Part shown: positions 59,770 through 64,000 of the stretch, piece after piece | How positions within the stretch are numbered: the first letter of the stretch is position 1 | Layout: each line of letters begins with the position of its first letter | From: Planococcus citri | Taxonomy: Eukaryota > Arthropoda > Insecta > Hemiptera > Pseudococcidae | Reading direction: 5' to 3' | DNA length: 64,000 bases | NCBI RefSeq assembly: GCF_950023065.1 | Contig: NC_088681.1 | Span: forward strand, 55,090,836 to 55,154,835 | The notes under the pieces: generated by a model | The model's database searches: none | The model's input: the letters and a program-made list of their open reading frames with translations, nothing else | What the model was told of the DNA's origin: nothing | Program-made: the position numbers and the translations under genes

Positions 59770-62310
59770 GAGAATCGTCAAGAAGTGTCAATCTTTGGAA
59801 CCAAAATATTGTCAAAAAGAGCCAATTCTTGCACGACTATCAAACAGTGTCACTTTTTGCACAGTTGTCAAAAAAAGTCAATTTTTGGCAAAATTGTCAA
59901 AAACTACAAATTTTTGGCAAAATTGTCAAACACTACAAATTTTTGGCAAAATTGTCAAAAACTACAAATTTTTGCACGATTGCCAACAATGTCAATTATT
60001 TGCATGGTAATCAAAAAGTGTTAATTTTTGGCGAAATTGTTAAGATGTCAGTGTTTTGGAAGACTGTCAACAATCAACAAATTATTGGAATGATAGTCAA
60101 ATTGTGCAATTTTGGTAACAATTGGCAAAAAGTGACAATTTTTGGCACAGTTGTCTAAAAGTGTCAATTTTTGTTACAATTGTCAAAGGGTGTTCATTTT
60201 TGGAAAAATTGTCAAAATATAATTTTTTGCAAGATTGTCAAAAAGGGATTGTCCAAGCGTCAATTTGCACGATTGTCAGCTGTGTCAATTAATGACATCA
60301 GATAGTCAAACAGTGCCAATCAAGTTTGAAGACAATTGCCAAAAAGTGTCAATTTTTGGCAAAATTGTCAAAAAGTGCCAAGTTTTGAAAAAAAGTGTCA
60401 AAAAGTGTCAAGTCTTACATAATTGTCAAAATGTGTCAATTTTTATTTTAACAGAACTGTCAAAAAAACAAATTTGCACAACTTTGAAAAAAAATGTCAA
60501 TTTGTGGCACAATTGTCAAAAAGGGTTAATAATTTTTGGCATGGTTATTAAAAAGTGTTCATTTTTAGCAAAATTCTTGAAAAATGTCAATTTTTGGCCA
60601 AACTGTCAAACGTGCTAATTTCTGACACAATTCTCAAAAAAGGGTCAATGTTTAGCATAATTCTCAAAAAATGGAATTTTTGGCACAATTATCAAAAAAT
60701 GATTGTTTAAGTGTCAATTTTTGACAAAATTGTCAAAAAGTGCCAAGTTTTGAAAAAATTGTCAAAAAGTGTAAAGTTTTGAAAAAATTGTCAAAAAGTG
60801 TCAAGTCTTACATGATTTTCAAAATGTGCCAATTTTTAACAAAACTGTCAAAAAAAGCAAATTTGCACAATTTTGAAAAAAATGACAATTTTTGGCATAT
60901 ATGCCTAAAAGTGATTGTCAAAGTGTCAATTTTTACCCAAGTTTTAGCACAACTGTCAAAAAATGTTAATTTTAGTCATAGTTATTAAAAAGGTGTTAAT
61001 TTTTTGTAAAATTGTTAAAAAATGTCAATTTTAGGCCAAATTGTCAAAAAGTGCAACTTTTGGCACGAGTGATTGTTCAAGTGTCAATTTTTGGAACGAT
61101 ATTCAAAAGTGCAATTTTCGACAATATTGTCAAATAGTGTCAATTTTTGACAAAATTGTCTAAAAGGGTCAGTTTTTGGCACGATTTTCAAAGTGTCAAG
61201 TTTTGGCACAATTTACAAAGTGTCAAGTTTTGTGACATTTGTCAAAAATTGTCAATTTTTAGCATAACAGTCAAAAATGTGTCAATATTTAGCATGAGTG
61301 TCAAAAAGTATCAATTTTGCCACAAATTGACACATGCCAATTTTGCCACAAATTGCCACATGACAATTTTGCCACAAATTAACACTTGACAATTTTGCCA
61401 AAAATTGACACTTTTTGACAAATGTCCCAAAACTTGACACTTTTTGTAAATCATGCCAAAAATTGAGTTTTTTATACTATTCTGTCAAAAATTGACACTT
61501 TTTGACAATATCGCTAAAAATTGACGCATAACACTTTTGGCAAAAATTGACACATGACATTTTTGCCAAAAATTAACACTTTTTGACAATCATGCTAAAT
61601 ATTGACACTTTCTTGACAATTGTGCCAGAAATAGACTAGTTTTACATTTGTGGCAAAAATGAACACTTTTTAATAATCATGCCAAAAATTGACACTTTCT
61701 GACAATTGTGCCAAAACTGGCACCAAAATTGACACTTTGACAATTACTTTTTGACATAATATGCCAAAAACTGACATTTTTTTCAAAATTGTGGAAATTT
61801 GCCCTTTTTGACAGTTTTGTTAAAAATTGACACATTTTGACAATTATGCAAGACTTGACCCTTTTTGACAATTTTTTCAAAAATTTACACTTTTTGACAT
61901 TTACAAAAAGTGTCAAGTTTTGGGACAATAGTCAAAAAGGTGTCAATATTTAGCACGATTGTCAAAAAGTGTCAATTTTTTACAAAATTGTCATGTGTCA
62001 GTTTCTTGCAAAATGACATGTGTCAATTTTTGGCAAAATTGTCAAAAAGTGTCAATTTTTAGCATGATTGTTAAAATGTGTCAATTTTCGGAACGATTGC
62101 CAAAAAGTGTCCTTTTTGACAAAATTGTCAAAAAACCCCGTTTTTGCCAAAATTACCCAAAAGAGTCCTATTTTAGCCAACATTGTCAAAAAAATTGTAA
62201 AATGTTTTTTCGTCAAAATTTACAGGAAGTAATTAGTGTTTTATAAAACAGATATAGTCAAAATGGTCGTAATGTTTGCCAAAATTGTCAAGAAATTTGT
62301 GTTTTTTTGC
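59770..62310. repeat. Short-unit array D, reverse complement of array C, with an internal flip
   Basis: The unit reads AAAAAGTGTCAATTTTTGGC followed by ACAATTGTC, the complement of array C. From about 61320 to 61905 the orientation switches to that of array C and then switches back. So the array has at least two internal inversion junctions. Copies are diverged from one another and interrupted by short A runs. The many open frames here (59768-60618, 60740-60988, 61147-61389, 61959-62246) are translations of the repeat. Confidence 0.85.
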
Positions 62311-62378
62311 CTGCCTGAAAAGTCCTCTTCATGTTTCAAAGCCTGCCGAACAAAAAAAATTGCTAAAAAGCTTCTTTT

Positions 62379-63029
62379 TTGTCAAATTTTATCTCCCTCC
62401 CATTAATTAATTTTCTTCAGTTTTTATGGCAACTTTTCGATATTTTTGAAAGGGTATTCCTGGTTAAGATAGGTGAAATGGCCCTGTTCTCAGATTTGGA
62501 AAATCATGATGGATTATTGTTGGGTACCTCCAATAAAAATTTTCGAGCGGAATTTCCGCCCCCCAACCCACCCCCCTTGGTCAGTATAGCCAAAAAACGC
62601 GTTTTTTGCGCGAAAAATTCGGTATCCATGAGTGGTGAGGATAAAATTCTGGTACCACGCGGAATGTGTAGGGAAAGCCTGGGCCTTTCAACACGATTTT
62701 TTTCAAAATTTTTTATCGTAGTGGTGGGGGTAAAATTGACAAAAGAAAACTTTGAAGCGCCACAGCTCCGAACTGAAGGGTACTACACAAAAACTGTTTT
62801 CGCCAAAATGTGTCTTTTTACTAGTACTTTCTTCCTACTGATCCATGAAATTGAAATTTTGTCTGCAAAAGGCTCCTATTTGCAAAAAACTCTGAAAAAT
62901 ACGCGTTTTTCGCGTTTTTTTGCAAAATTATGCGAAATATGCGAAAAATGTATAGAACAAAACATGTTGAGCGTCGAATTTTACCCCAGAAAACGTGTTC
63001 AGAAGGTTGTCAAAACGCTCATCTACTGA
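62379..63029 (+). pseudogene. 216-codon open frame, unrecognised, possibly element-derived
   Basis: The frame is the longest outside the PDZ gene. Its translation has no domain that I recognise. The middle contains a Pro run coded by a C-rich tract and the segment EAPQLRTEGYYTKTVF, whose DNA (GCGCCACAGCTCCGAACTGA) resembles the outer text of the 51389 foldback element. Codons for hydrophobic residues dominate, as in A/T-rich DNA. No clear promoter or splice sites were found. I read it as a piece of a repeat family rather than a gene, although an intact 650-base frame here is notable. Confidence 0.2.
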
Positions 63030-64000
63030 AGTTAGCTTAGATTGTAATCATGAGCTCTCAGAATAAAAAGATACCAAAAATATTCAAATTGAGGTCAGAG
63101 CGATTCAGTTATAATTTTTACAGTCTTCTCATTTTAAACACGTTTCCACAATGCTTGGTCAAAAAAATTCTTCAAAATGAAAATATCGCAAGTCAAACTT
63201 ACAAAAAGTTACCAAGAATAGGCAAATTACCCAAAAATTGTTCAGAAATCCAACTCGAAATCAGTAAGCATCTAAGCAAAAAATACAAATTTCGATTTCA
63301 ATTTCAATTTTCAAAAATTTCAACAAAATCTTTTTCAAATCCAATAGGTACCATACATACATGTTCAACAAATCTGACCAAAATTCAAAAACTTGACCCA
63401 TCATGAGGGACAAATTGTTTGAAAAATCAATTTTTTTTAGCATTTTTGAAGATCCTTTACCCATACTACATATTCTGTAAAAAAAAAGTATACGTTTTGT
63501 ATCTTATCCATAGATTGATGTGATAAACATAGGTACCTATCATTTTATTTACAAGTATGTATAATTGAACATTTTTTTCGGGTCAGAATTTTTCTATTTT
63601 TAAAGAGAACTGTAGAAAATGAATAGAAAAAGAAATCGAGAGAAAAAATACTTATAAAATTACAAGTATTGATTTTAAAAATGGGAAAAGCAGCACTTTT
63701 GAGACAAATTCTGATAAACCTTAGGACTTTTTGACAATTTTTTCAAAACCCGTACCTTCAATCTATTTTGGCTAACACGAGATTTTACTAACCATTTTGG
63801 CATAAAATAGATTTTTTTGGATAATTCATCAGAAAAAGGCCTTTTGCCCACAATATTTCGTCAAAAAAGTGGAACTTGCAGACAATTTTGACAAAAAGCA
63901 GTAGTTTTGAAAATGTTGGCTAAAATCAGAAGTTTTTTTTCCGATACCTAGGCATGTAATTTACCTATTTATTTTGAAATAACTATTAAGAAAAAATTAA
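63030..64000. other. AT-rich end of window, no gene
   Basis: Short frames such as 63050-63406 are Lys/Asn/Phe-rich and have no recognised content. From about 63700 diverged copies of the TTTTTGACAATTTT type reappear, so the short-unit repeats continue to the window edge. Confidence 0.4.

Noticed and set aside
1..64000. tRNA or rRNA genes
   Set aside because: GGTTC-type words that could mimic a tRNA T-arm occur in the satellites but lack the conserved box and stem pattern; no rRNA-like segment was seen.

Overview
The window looks like AT-rich nuclear DNA from an arthropod, most likely a hemipteran such as a mealybug or scale insect. This is inferred from GT/AG-spliced exons, introns of 0.9 to 6.6 kb, the very frequent tetranucleotide TACC/TAGG stutter, and dense MITEs and satellites; no species-specific marker was seen. 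It holds one well-supported protein-coding gene and a great deal of repetitive DNA. No tRNA, rRNA, CRISPR array or prokaryotic operon structure was seen.

The gene is on the + strand between about 6.07 and 24.67 kb. Five coding exons (6090-6273, 12918-14331, 19450-20198, 21053-21188, 24335-24383) join with matching phases (1, 2, 1, 2) into 2,532 nt, that is 843 codons plus a stop. The product is a basic, low-complexity scaffold protein with two C-terminal PDZ domains, most like the PDZD2 / pro-interleukin-16 group and its insect relative Big bang. Polyadenylation signals follow the stop by about 240 bases.

The introns are a museum of insertions. Intron 1 has degenerate short repeats and a 444-bp solo LTR. 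Intron 2 has a GAACCGGTT-type satellite into which a 691-bp MITE, a 197-bp inverted-repeat element and a TTCGCGAA minisatellite have been placed. Intron 3 is almost filled by a 738-bp TTAA-flanked foldback element. Intron 4 has more short repeats.

From 24.7 to 64 kb I can support no complete gene. The region alternates between non-repetitive, CpG-containing stretches (about 28.0-31.2, 33.0-35.4, 38.2-40.4, 42.7-44.5, 47.2-49.1, 52.5-54.9, 57.2-59.7 kb) and repeat blocks. The repeats are a 2.2-kb TA-flanked foldback element at 25.7 kb with a half copy at 45.9 kb, a pair of about 381-bp MITEs at 32.5 and 49.2 kb, a TTA-flanked foldback MITE at 51.4 kb, a pyrimidine-rich satellite at 35.4-36.9 kb, a 282-bp TTCGCGAA satellite at 41.0-42.6 kb, and two large short-unit arrays in opposite orientation (55.0-57.2 and 59.8-62.3 kb). 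Three weak exon candidates (29.6, 33.6, 39.2 kb) are recorded with low confidence; two of them could join in phase. The region may be intergenic, or a giant intron of a neighbouring gene.
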